A stretch of DNA of 7,824 nucleotides from Flavobacteriales bacterium. GTDB lineage: Bacteria; Bacteroidota; Bacteroidia; NS11-12g; UBA955. The stretch lies in the NCBI GenBank assembly GCA_947450405.1, contig CANFVI010000074.1:1-7824 (forward strand). Reading direction: 5' to 3'. Under the pieces are notes generated by a model. It was given only the letters and a program-made list of their open reading frames with translations, had not been told where the DNA came from and did no database searches. The position numbers were made by a program, and so were the translations under genes. The first letter of the stretch is position 1. Every line of letters starts with the position of its first letter. This document shows, piece by piece, positions 1 through 6,457 of the stretch.

Positions 1-606
1 ATGAACCCTATCGCCTCGAAGTTCAAGATTTTGCAATATATCGGCCTCAATATCAAGCCATTCTTGCCAACGTTTTTTGACTAATTCTTCATCGTAATAC
101 GTTTTAGCCAGATCAATGAACATTCGGTAATGACCTGCCTCTGATATCATAAATTCATGATAGAACTTACGCAATTCTAAATCGGAACAATATAAACTGA
201 GCAATCGAAAGCGTTCACAACTTCTAGCTTCTATAAGTGCGGAAATTAAAAGTTGCTCAAGCATTTGCATGCCGGCAACACCTTTAATTTGACGGGATTG
301 TAATTGAACAACGTATTGATCTTTTCGGTTTCTACCGAGTTTGAATCCTCTTTTATCAAGTTCCTTTAAAACCCTTCTAAAATGACCCCATTCTTCAGCA
401 ACGAGTGGCGTAACCTCTTGAACCAATTTTTCCTGATCTGCATATCGCACTATAAGTGAAATACCCGTAGTGGCCGCTTTTTGCTCGCAAAAAGCGTGAT
501 CAATTAAAATTTCGTGAATCGATTTCTCGGCAATGTTTACCCAACGTGGATCGGTAGGCAACTTTAAACCAAGCATTTTCACGCTGCTTAGTTCTTCCTC
601 TTCCAT
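1..606 (-). CDS. miaE: tRNA-(ms[2]io[6]A)-hydroxylase (MiaE-like), C-terminal end cut by window edge
   Basis: I translated this by hand from the minus strand: 202 codons are open from an ATG at 606-604 to the left edge, with no stop seen. MiaE is a nonheme di-iron monooxygenase that hydroxylates the isopentenyl group of ms2i6A at position 37 of tRNAs reading U-starting codons. The expected metal-ligand pattern is visible: Glu41 in FCEQKA, Glu72 and His75 in EEWGH, Glu126 in IEARSCERF, and Glu156 and His159 in SEAGH, two ExxH pairs within a helical protein. The visible length already matches the family (about 190-200 residues), and the last residues (LELRGDRVH) look like the usual C-terminus, so little is missing. 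The start lies 5 nt after the rpiB stop with no Shine-Dalgarno sequence, suggesting co-transcription and possibly coupled translation. Family assignment is firm; the exact tRNA substrate in this organism is inferred. Confidence 0.9.
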   Translation of the reverse strand, partial: MEEEELSSVKMLGLKLPTDPRWVNIAEKSIHEILIDHAFCEQKAATTGISLIVRYADQEKLVQEVTPLVAEEWGHFRRVLKELDKRGFKLGRNRKDQYVVQLQSRQIKGVAGMQMLEQLLISALIEARSCERFRLLSLYCSDLELRKFYHEFMISEAGHYRMFIDLAKTYYDEELVKKRWQEWLDIEADILQNLELRGDRVH

Positions 607-611
607 CTGAA

Positions 612-1052
612 TTACGCTGTTTCTATTTTGTTGACGCGGGTTTCGTGACGACCACCTTCGAAAGCGCTTTCCAAGTATGCATCGGCAATTTCGAATGCTG
701 TATCTTGAGAAATGAATCGAGCTGGTAAGCAAATCACATTTGCGTTGTTGTGTTGACGTGCCAAAGAAGCCAATTCTGGAGCCCAAGCCAAAGCAGCCCT
801 AACACCGTGGTGTTTGTTTGCTGTGATGCAAACGCCATTTCCACTTCCGCAAATAAGAATTCCCAATTGGGTAATTCCTGTTTCAACACTTGAAGCAACT
901 TTATGTGCAAAATCAGGATAATCTACACTGTCGGCCGAATTTGGGCCAAGATCAACCATTGAATAACCTTTGTTAGTTAAATAGTTACACATTTCCTGTT
1001 TCAACTCAAATCCAGCGTGATCTGAAGCAATAGCTATAGTTACATTATTCAT
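612..1052 (-). CDS. rpiB: ribose-5-phosphate isomerase B
   Basis: This 146-residue protein interconverts ribulose 5-phosphate and ribose 5-phosphate in the non-oxidative pentose-phosphate pathway, in the cytoplasm. It is full length for the RpiB/LacAB family. Visible family residues are Asp11-His12 near the N-terminus (SDHAGFELK), the DYPDFA segment at 44-49, the catalytic-type Cys68 in ILICGSGNG (65-73), which forms the phosphate and enediolate loop, His101 in RQHNNANV, and the C-terminal FEGGRHETRV (131-140) with Arg135 and His136. The LacAB isomerases share this fold, but the sequence is closest to RpiB and no galactose or tagatose genes are nearby. The ATG at 1052-1050 overlaps the last 8 nt of tatC, so translation is probably coupled to it. 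The miaE-like gene follows after 5 nt. Confidence 0.95.
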   Translation of the reverse strand: MNNVTIAIASDHAGFELKQEMCNYLTNKGYSMVDLGPNSADSVDYPDFAHKVASSVETGITQLGILICGSGNGVCITANKHHGVRAALAWAPELASLARQHNNANVICLPARFISQDTAFEIADAYLESAFEGGRHETRVNKIETA

Positions 1053-1893
1053 TTTCTTCTCTTAGTTTGCGTTTTTCAACACGTTTTGCAATATAAATTC
1101 CTACCACATATAAAAACATCAAAGGCATTCCAAGTAGCAATTGACTGAATATGTCTGGAGATGGAGTGGCAATACCTGCAATGATAAAAATAATTACCGC
1201 GGCATATCTCCAATATTTTCTTAAAAAAGCGGCATTCACCAAACCAATGGTTGCCAAAATATAAATGAGTACAGGCAATTCAAATACCAAACCAGTAGCC
1301 AAACTCATAAAGGTTACAAATCCAGTTACACTTGATATGGTAATGATATTTTGAATGCTTTCATTCAGTTTGTATGACAATAAAAAGTTCGTAGCTACAG
1401 GTACCAAAAAGAAATAGGCAAACAAAACGCCAGTAAAAAACAAAAATGAAACTACAAATAAGCTCCTTCTGGTTCTTTTGATTTCTTTTTGACTTAATGC
1501 TGGTCTAATAAAAGACCAAAGTTGGTAAATGATATATGGAAAAGCAACAACTACTCCCACAACCAATGCAATTTTAAATGCGCTAACAAACTGTCCTTGA
1601 ATTTGTTGACTTTGCATAGAAAGTGCAGGCGGTTTCCAACACAAACTATCATTTCCCAATACCATGTGACCTGCTTTGCAAAAGAATTTATATCCCCAAA
1701 AATCAGGTTTAAAGGGACCTAAAATAACCATATCGAATATTTTTTCTACCCAGAAAAAGGTTACACAGGTAGAAATTAAAACAGCATAGGCAATGCGTAC
1801 TAAATGTTTTCTTAATTCATCGATGTGATCGAAGAAACCCATATTTTTTTCATCTGGGAATACTTCATCTACATCTACTTGGTCTAATGCCAT
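1045..1893 (-). CDS. tatC: Sec-independent protein translocase subunit TatC
   Basis: TatC is the multi-spanning inner-membrane receptor of the twin-arginine pathway, which binds RR signal peptides and exports folded proteins together with TatA-type subunits. The 282 residues show the N-terminal signature HIDELRKHL (23-31), about six hydrophobic segments (roughly 32-50, 103-125, 144-170, 190-215, 230-242, 250-268), the FPYIIYQLWSFIRPAL block (118-133), FELP (204-207) with the conserved acidic residue, and TPSPDIFSQ (243-251). The first periplasmic loop (about 58-100) is long and holds Cys72 and Cys85. The ATG at 1893 gives a 17-residue acidic extension; Met18 (codon at 1842-1840) is a possible alternative start just before the signature. 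No tatA or tatB gene lies in the window. The gene sits 50 nt downstream of fabG and overlaps rpiB by 8 nt. The family is certain; the start is less so. Confidence 0.95.
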   Translation of the reverse strand: MALDQVDVDEVFPDEKNMGFFDHIDELRKHLVRIAYAVLISTCVTFFWVEKIFDMVILGPFKPDFWGYKFFCKAGHMVLGNDSLCWKPPALSMQSQQIQGQFVSAFKIALVVGVVVAFPYIIYQLWSFIRPALSQKEIKRTRRSLFVVSFLFFTGVLFAYFFLVPVATNFLLSYKLNESIQNIITISSVTGFVTFMSLATGLVFELPVLIYILATIGLVNAAFLRKYWRYAAVIIFIIAGIATPSPDIFSQLLLGMPLMFLYVVGIYIAKRVEKRKLREENE

Positions 1894-1943
1894 GCTTCAA
1901 AGTTAGTTTAGAAAAATCAGAAATTCGTTGAAAATCAATTAAA

Positions 1944-2687
1944 TTACATCAACATTCCGCCACAAACAGAAATGGTTTGACCGGTAATGTAAGTGCTTAA
2001 ATCAGAAGCGAGGAACATGCAAAGATTTGCAACGTCATCAGGACTACCGCCGCGCTTCAATGGAATGGTTTCCATCCAACCTTTTTTCACGTTTTCGTCA
2101 AGTCCATGTGTCATTTCAGTTTCAATAAATCCAGGAGCAACAGCGTTACAACGGATATTTCTAGATCCCAATTCTTTGGCAATACTTTTTGTAAAACCAA
2201 TCAAACCTGCTTTGGAAGCTGCATAATTTGCTTGACCTGCGTTTCCAGTAACTCCAACAACACTTGTCATGTTAATGATAGAACCAGCTCTATTTCCTAA
2301 GAAATGTTTTAAAAATGCTTTAGTTAAATTAAACGCACTTTTTAAGTTGGTATCCATTACTTCATCCCATTGCTCTTCAGTCATTCTTAGCATTAATGTA
2401 TCTCTGGTGATACCTGCATTGTTGATTAAAATATCAATTTTGCCAAAATCTGCCAAAACATCAGTTGCAAGGGTTTCGCTTTGTTTGAAATCGGCAGCGT
2501 TACTTTGATAACCTTTCACTTTTACTCCATATTGAGCAGCCAATTCTGTTTCAAAAGCACGGGCTTTTTCTACAGAAGAAGCGAATGTAAAGGCAATGTT
2601 ACAGCCATTTTTTGCAAAAACTTCAGCGATGCCTTTCCCGATTCCTCGAGAAGCACCAGTAATCAATGCGGTTTTTCCTGAAAGCAT
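1944..2687 (-). CDS. fabG: 3-oxoacyl-[acyl-carrier-protein] reductase (SDR family)
   Basis: FabG carries out the NADPH-dependent reduction of 3-oxoacyl-ACP to 3-hydroxyacyl-ACP in each cycle of type II fatty-acid synthesis. The 247-residue protein is a classical short-chain dehydrogenase: the nucleotide-binding glycine motif TGASRGIG (10-17), NNAG (89-92), and the catalytic tetrad Asn114, Ser142, Tyr155 and Lys159 (YAASK, 155-159). PGFIETEM (185-192) and the C-terminal VCGGMLM are typical of FabG, which separates it from the many other SDR reductases. The length equals the family norm, and starting at MLSGKTALITG places the glycine motif at the expected distance. No acpP or other fab gene adjoins it. 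It is probably first in a minus-strand operon with tatC, rpiB and the miaE-like gene. Its leader carries a possible promoter element and a small GC-rich hairpin at the start codon. Confidence 0.93.
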   Translation of the reverse strand: MLSGKTALITGASRGIGKGIAEVFAKNGCNIAFTFASSVEKARAFETELAAQYGVKVKGYQSNAADFKQSETLATDVLADFGKIDILINNAGITRDTLMLRMTEEQWDEVMDTNLKSAFNLTKAFLKHFLGNRAGSIINMTSVVGVTGNAGQANYAASKAGLIGFTKSIAKELGSRNIRCNAVAPGFIETEMTHGLDENVKKGWMETIPLKRGGSPDDVANLCMFLASDLSTYITGQTISVCGGMLM

Positions 2688-2719
2688 GGGGCGAAATTAA
2701 CCCCAAGCGCGCTAGATTT

Positions 2720-2727
2720 CAAATTTA
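2720..2727 (-). promoter_or_regulatory. candidate Bacteroidota -7 element for fabG operon
   Basis: On the minus strand this reads TAAATTTG, an exact match to the TAnnTTTG -7 consensus of Bacteroidota housekeeping promoters. Transcription would start near 2714 and leave a leader of roughly 27 nt before the fabG ATG. The -33 element is weak: a 19-nt spacer leads to TAA, and only a 22-nt spacer reaches a TTTC near-match. Such octamers arise often by chance in AT-rich DNA, so this is a positional inference. Confidence 0.4.
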
Positions 2728-2769
2728 TTTTTGAGGGACATTAAATTTAGAAATGGATTTTTCAATATT

Positions 2770-2799
2770 TTGTACCCCTATAATTTCATGCTATCTTCG
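2770..2799 (+). promoter_or_regulatory. candidate Bacteroidota promoter for recG
   Basis: A TTG at 2770-2772 (within TTTTG) is followed by exactly 19 nt and then TATCTTCG at 2792-2799. The second element matches TAnnTTTG at five of six fixed positions. This two-part spacing is that described for the primary sigma factor of Bacteroidota. Transcription would begin around 2804-2806, giving a leader of about 10 nt before the recG ATG at 2815. The position directly upstream of the gene and the spacing support it; there is no experimental evidence here. Confidence 0.55.
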
Positions 2800-2814
2800 T
2801 AAACTATTCATCGC

Positions 2815-4917
2815 ATGTCGCAGATTTTAGATACCAAAATAGAATTCTTAAAAGGAGTAGGTCCTCTCAAAGCAGAGGCACTTAAATCTGAATTGGGGAT
2901 TTTTACCGTTGGTGATCTCATAAGCCACTACCCTTTTCGACATGAAGACCGTTCCAAGATTTATACGGTTTCTGAAATTCAACGACAAGAGGATATTTAC
3001 GTTCAGCTGAAAGGCAAAATTTTCCCTCAAGGCATTGTTGGAATAGGACCAGCCCGGAGATTCACTGCAACTTTTAGAGACCATACAGGAGAAATTGATT
3101 TGGTTTGGTTTAAATCTATTAGCTACATTGAAAAATATATCAAACCGGGATTTACTTTCCTCATACATGGTAAAATTACCAATTATAAAGGAAAGGTAAA
3201 CATGGCCCACCCTGAACTTGAAGTACTAACCGAAGATTTTAATCCTTCAAGCCTTGGATTAACACCGGTTTATCCTTTAACGGAAGGATTAAAGCGCAAG
3301 AAAATTGAAAACAAACTACTCACGCAACTCACAAAGCAGATTGTTACATTATCTCAATTTCAAGTTCCAGAGTGCTTGCCATTGAGCATTATACAGAAAT
3401 TCAAATTCGTTTCAAGAACCCAAGCGCTTGCCGATTTGCATTTCCCAACAAACTTAACCAGATTGGAAGATGCAAAACGCAGATTGAAATTCGATGAATT
3501 GTTTTATTTACAACTTCGCCATTTGCAATTAAAAGGAAACAGAAACAGAGTTATTAAGGGACTGGTTTTTGAACAGGTTGGAGAACACTTTAATAATTTT
3601 TATACAAATTACTTGCCATTTTCTCTTACAAACGCTCAAAAAAGAGTTTTGAAAGAAATAAGATCTGATGTGAAAACAGGAAGACAAATGAATCGACTGT
3701 TACAAGGTGATGTAGGTAGTGGAAAAACCATGGTGGCCATGTTAGCCATGCTTTTGAGTCTCGACAACGGATATCAAGCTTGCCTGATGGCTCCTACTGA
3801 AATTTTAGCCATTCAACATTCTATTTCCATTGCTGAATGGATGGAACACATGGATGTTAAGGTTGCTTTGCTAACAGGTTCTACCACAAAGAAAAATAGA
3901 CGTGAAATACTAGAAAAATTAGCTGCCGGAGAAATTGATATACTAATAGGAACGCATGCACTTTTGGAGGAAGACGTAGCGTTTCAAAAATTAGGATTCG
4001 TTGTTATTGACGAACAACACCGCTTTGGTGTAGCTCAAAGAGCGCGTTTATGGAAAAAAGGTCAAGTTGCACCCCATATTTTGGTAATGACCGCTACCCC
4101 AATTCCGAGAACCTTAGCAATGACGGTTTACGGCGATTTAGACGTGAGTGTTATTGACGAAATGCCAGCAGGAAGAAAGCCCATTGTTACGGTGCAACGT
4201 CACGAAAGCACCAGACTACTTTTTATGGATTTTTTGAGGGATGAAGTTGCAAAAGGCCGACAAGTGTATTACGTATTTCCATTAATTGAAGATTCAGAAA
4301 AATTGGCATTGAAAAGCCTCATGTCTGGCTACGACATGGTTGCCGATTATCTCCCAACTCCGAAATTCAAGTATAGCTTTATTCATGGAAAAATGAAGCC
4401 CGCCGATAAAGAGTCAGAAATGAAAAAATTCAAATTAGGGCAAACAGATATCATGGTAGCGACTACTGTAATTGAAGTGGGAGTAAATGTTCCTAATGCA
4501 TCTGTAATGGTGATTGAAAACGCTGAGAGATTTGGACTTGCTCAATTGCATCAACTTAGGGGCAGAGTAGGCCGCGGTGCGGAACAAAGTTTTTGTATTT
4601 TGGTAACTGGAGATAAACTCTCTGAATCTGGAAGAAAACGTATCAAAACAATGGTAAGAACCAATGATGGTTTTGAAATTGCAAAGGTAGATTTAGAACT
4701 TCGAGGTCCGGGTGAGTTAGATGGCACCAAACAGAGCGGTGTGCTTGATTTGAAATTGGCAGACATCCGATTTGACGAGAGCATTTTGATTGCTGCCCGA
4801 AATGAAGCCGTTTTGTGGTTAGAAAAAGATGAACTCCTAATGCAAGAAGAAAGTGCACCAATACGTTATGAATTAGCAAAAACACCAAATCGTACAATTT
4901 GGAGTAAAATAAGTTAA
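2815..4917 (+). CDS. recG: ATP-dependent DNA helicase RecG
   Basis: RecG is a superfamily 2 DNA translocase that remodels stalled replication forks and branch-migrates Holliday junctions and D- or R-loops. The 700 residues are full length and show all expected parts. The N-terminus has a helix-hairpin-helix-like GVGPLKAEAL (14-23), followed by the OB-fold wedge domain (about 60-140, including RFTATFRDHTGEIDLVWF at 82-99). The helicase core has Walker A GDVGSGKT (298-305), the DEQH box (399-402, followed by RFG), TATPIPRT (426-433) and motif VI QLRGRVGRG (580-588). The C-terminal translocation segment DGFEIAKVDLELRGPGEL (618-635) and GTKQSG (637-642) distinguish RecG from the related Mfd and PriA. 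It is transcribed away from fabG, and the MlaE-like gene follows after 47 nt on the same strand. No intact terminator hairpin separates them, so read-through is plausible. Nothing unusual was seen in the key residues. Confidence 0.97.
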   Translation: MSQILDTKIEFLKGVGPLKAEALKSELGIFTVGDLISHYPFRHEDRSKIYTVSEIQRQEDIYVQLKGKIFPQGIVGIGPARRFTATFRDHTGEIDLVWFKSISYIEKYIKPGFTFLIHGKITNYKGKVNMAHPELEVLTEDFNPSSLGLTPVYPLTEGLKRKKIENKLLTQLTKQIVTLSQFQVPECLPLSIIQKFKFVSRTQALADLHFPTNLTRLEDAKRRLKFDELFYLQLRHLQLKGNRNRVIKGLVFEQVGEHFNNFYTNYLPFSLTNAQKRVLKEIRSDVKTGRQMNRLLQGDVGSGKTMVAMLAMLLSLDNGYQACLMAPTEILAIQHSISIAEWMEHMDVKVALLTGSTTKKNRREILEKLAAGEIDILIGTHALLEEDVAFQKLGFVVIDEQHRFGVAQRARLWKKGQVAPHILVMTATPIPRTLAMTVYGDLDVSVIDEMPAGRKPIVTVQRHESTRLLFMDFLRDEVAKGRQVYYVFPLIEDSEKLALKSLMSGYDMVADYLPTPKFKYSFIHGKMKPADKESEMKKFKLGQTDIMVATTVIEVGVNVPNASVMVIENAERFGLAQLHQLRGRVGRGAEQSFCILVTGDKLSESGRKRIKTMVRTNDGFEIAKVDLELRGPGELDGTKQSGVLDLKLADIRFDESILIAARNEAVLWLEKDELLMQEESAPIRYELAKTPNRTIWSKIS

Positions 4918-4964
4918 TCTTAATACGTAAACCCATTTTTTTGAATTAATTTTACAGCATCAAA

Positions 4965-5729
4965 ATGAATTTAATATCTGAAATCGGTCGATTTATCATA
5001 TTCATGAAGTTTGTACTTCATAGACCCGAAAAAGCAAAAGTATTTTGGAAAATTACATTTCGTGAGATGTACCTCATTGGTATAGACTCGGTGTTAATTG
5101 TTATATTAATTGCAACTTTTACAGGAGCAGTAACTACCATTCAAACGGCAAATCAATTATTATCACCAAGTGACCTATTTCCAACCCAATTGATGCCAAA
5201 ATTTGTCATTGGTGCAGTTGTAGGAACGAGTTCATTATTAGAATTAGCGCCAACTGTAACTTGCTTGGTTTTGGCGGGAAAAATAGGCGCTAACATTGCG
5301 TCTGAAATTGGAAACATGAAAGTTTCTGAGCAAATTGATGCATATGAAGTTATGGGTATTAATTCGGCAAGCTTTGTAACCTTACCTAAAATTGTAGCAG
5401 GGTTAATCATGATTCCTTGCCTCATTATTATTGCAAATTTCTTATTAATTTACGGTGGCGTTTTGGCTTGCAAAGCAACAACTTCTCTCACTGCTGATGA
5501 TTTAATTCAAGGTGCAAGATTGGTTTTCAAACCATTGTATTTAAAAGTAATGCTTACCAAATCTTTCATTTTTGCATTTTTAATAACTAGCTTAAGCTCT
5601 TTTCAAGGGTATTACACTACCGGTGGAGCATTGGAAGTTGGTATTGCAGGAACCAAAGCGGTAACCAAAATTTGTATTTTTATTCTGTTTTTTGATCTGA
5701 TTATTGCGCAATTGTTTTTAAAGTCATGA
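4965..5729 (+). CDS. mlaE: MlaE-family lipid ABC transporter permease
   Basis: This 254-residue inner-membrane protein belongs to the MlaE/YrbE/TtgB2 permease family, which forms the dimeric core of MCE-type lipid transporters (phospholipid traffic between inner and outer membranes in Gram-negative bacteria). The diagnostic region ELAPTVTCLVLAGKIG (93-108) continuing into ASEIGNMKVSEQIDAYEVMG (112-131) is well conserved, as is SFQGYYTTGGALEVGIAGT (212-230) near the C-terminus. Hydrophobic spans lie at about 38-60, 80-108, 140-167, 198-215 and 233-252. The N-terminal 30 residues resemble the interfacial helix of the family. The start at 4965 has no Shine-Dalgarno sequence but is preceded by an A-rich stretch. 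Its stop overlaps the start of the ATPase gene as ATGA, which indicates translational coupling and a shared complex. Direction of transport and substrate cannot be read from sequence. Confidence 0.9.
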   Translation: MNLISEIGRFIIFMKFVLHRPEKAKVFWKITFREMYLIGIDSVLIVILIATFTGAVTTIQTANQLLSPSDLFPTQLMPKFVIGAVVGTSSLLELAPTVTCLVLAGKIGANIASEIGNMKVSEQIDAYEVMGINSASFVTLPKIVAGLIMIPCLIIIANFLLIYGGVLACKATTSLTADDLIQGARLVFKPLYLKVMLTKSFIFAFLITSLSSFQGYYTTGGALEVGIAGTKAVTKICIFILFFDLIIAQLFLKS

Positions 5730-6457
5730 TTAAAATTGAACATCTTGATAAATGGTTTGACGATCGCCAAATTTTGTTCGATATCAATACTGAATTTAAA
5801 CCTGGAGTTGCAAATCTTGTTATTGGAGCAAGTGGAAGCGGTAAAAGTGTATTAATCAAATGTATGGTGGGTTTATTAGAACCAACCAATGGGAAGATAC
5901 TATACGGTGATCAAGACTTTATAAGCTTAGAATACCAACACAAACAAAATTTACGCAGAGAAATTGGAATGCTCTTTCAAAATAATGCACTTTTTGATTC
6001 TCTTACCGTTGAAGAAAATATAGATTTCCCACTGAGAATGTTCTCAAAAATGTCCCCCGAAGAAAGAAAAGAAAGGGTGAATTTTTGTCTAGAAAAGGTT
6101 CAATTAACCAATGCCAACAAAAAATATCCTGCTGAAATTAGTGGAGGCATGAAAAAAAGAGTGGGAATTGCAAGGGCAATTGCCTTGGAAATCAAATACT
6201 TGTTTTGTGATGAACCTAATTCTGGGTTAGATCCATTGACAAGTCGCGTAATTGATCAACTATTGGTAGACATTACAAAAGAGTTCAACATAACCACCAT
6301 TATCAACAGCCATGACATGAAAACAGTAATGGATATTGGGGAACATATCATTTTTATTTATAAGGGACAAAATTGGTGGGAAGGCAGCAAGAATGAAATT
6401 ACGGAAGGCCGAAAATCAAACAAAGAGCTCAATGAGTTCTTTTTGGCTAGCTTCTAA
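5726..6457 (+). CDS. mlaF: MlaF-family ABC transporter ATP-binding protein
   Basis: This 243-residue cytoplasmic ATPase would power the adjacent MlaE-like permease. All nucleotide-binding motifs are intact: Walker A GASGSGKS (34-41), Q-loop Gln85 in LFQNNALFDSLTVEENI (83-99), ABC signature ISGGMKKR (138-145), Walker B LFCDEP (159-164) with Asp162 and the catalytic Glu163, the D-loop SGLDP (166-170), and the switch His196 in SHD. The ALFDSLTVEEN and SGGMKKRVGIARAIAL segments are typical of MlaF-type ATPases rather than amino-acid or peptide importers. Asn165 follows the catalytic Glu where many ABC ATPases have Thr, which is a tolerated position. Translation is probably coupled to the permease gene by the 4-nt ATGA overlap. 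The 3' end overlaps the convergent solute-binding protein gene by 11 bp. No MCE (MlaD) gene follows. Confidence 0.92.
   Translation: MIKIEHLDKWFDDRQILFDINTEFKPGVANLVIGASGSGKSVLIKCMVGLLEPTNGKILYGDQDFISLEYQHKQNLRREIGMLFQNNALFDSLTVEENIDFPLRMFSKMSPEERKERVNFCLEKVQLTNANKKYPAEISGGMKKRVGIARAIALEIKYLFCDEPNSGLDPLTSRVIDQLLVDITKEFNITTIINSHDMKTVMDIGEHIIFIYKGQNWWEGSKNEITEGRKSNKELNEFFLASF

Noticed and set aside
1522..1722. Plus-strand open frame opposite tatC (and similar frames at 1993-2681 opposite fabG, and minus-strand frames inside recG, mlaE and mlaF)
   Set aside because: They lie wholly inside genes with clear protein families on the other strand, and their translations show low-complexity or no recognisable domains.
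1898..1905. TAACTTTG on the minus strand just upstream of tatC, an exact TAnnTTTG match that might be an internal promoter
   Set aside because: It ends only 4 nt before the ATG, so transcription would begin at or within the start codon, and no TTG lies at the proper distance upstream. A leaderless transcript is possible but unsupported.
4947..4954. TAATTTTA between recG and the mlaE-like gene as a possible promoter
   Set aside because: The last position does not match the consensus and there is no -33 element about 19 nt upstream; AT-rich spacer gives such matches by chance.
4918..4964. Possible terminator or small RNA between recG and the mlaE-like gene
   Set aside because: Only a T-run is present; I saw no stem preceding it, and 47 nt is too short for a separate gene.
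6203..6238. Asn165 right after the catalytic Glu of the MlaF-like Walker B as a possible sign of an inactive ATPase
   Set aside because: The essential Asp162, Glu163, Gln85, signature and His196 are all present, and this position varies among active ABC ATPases.
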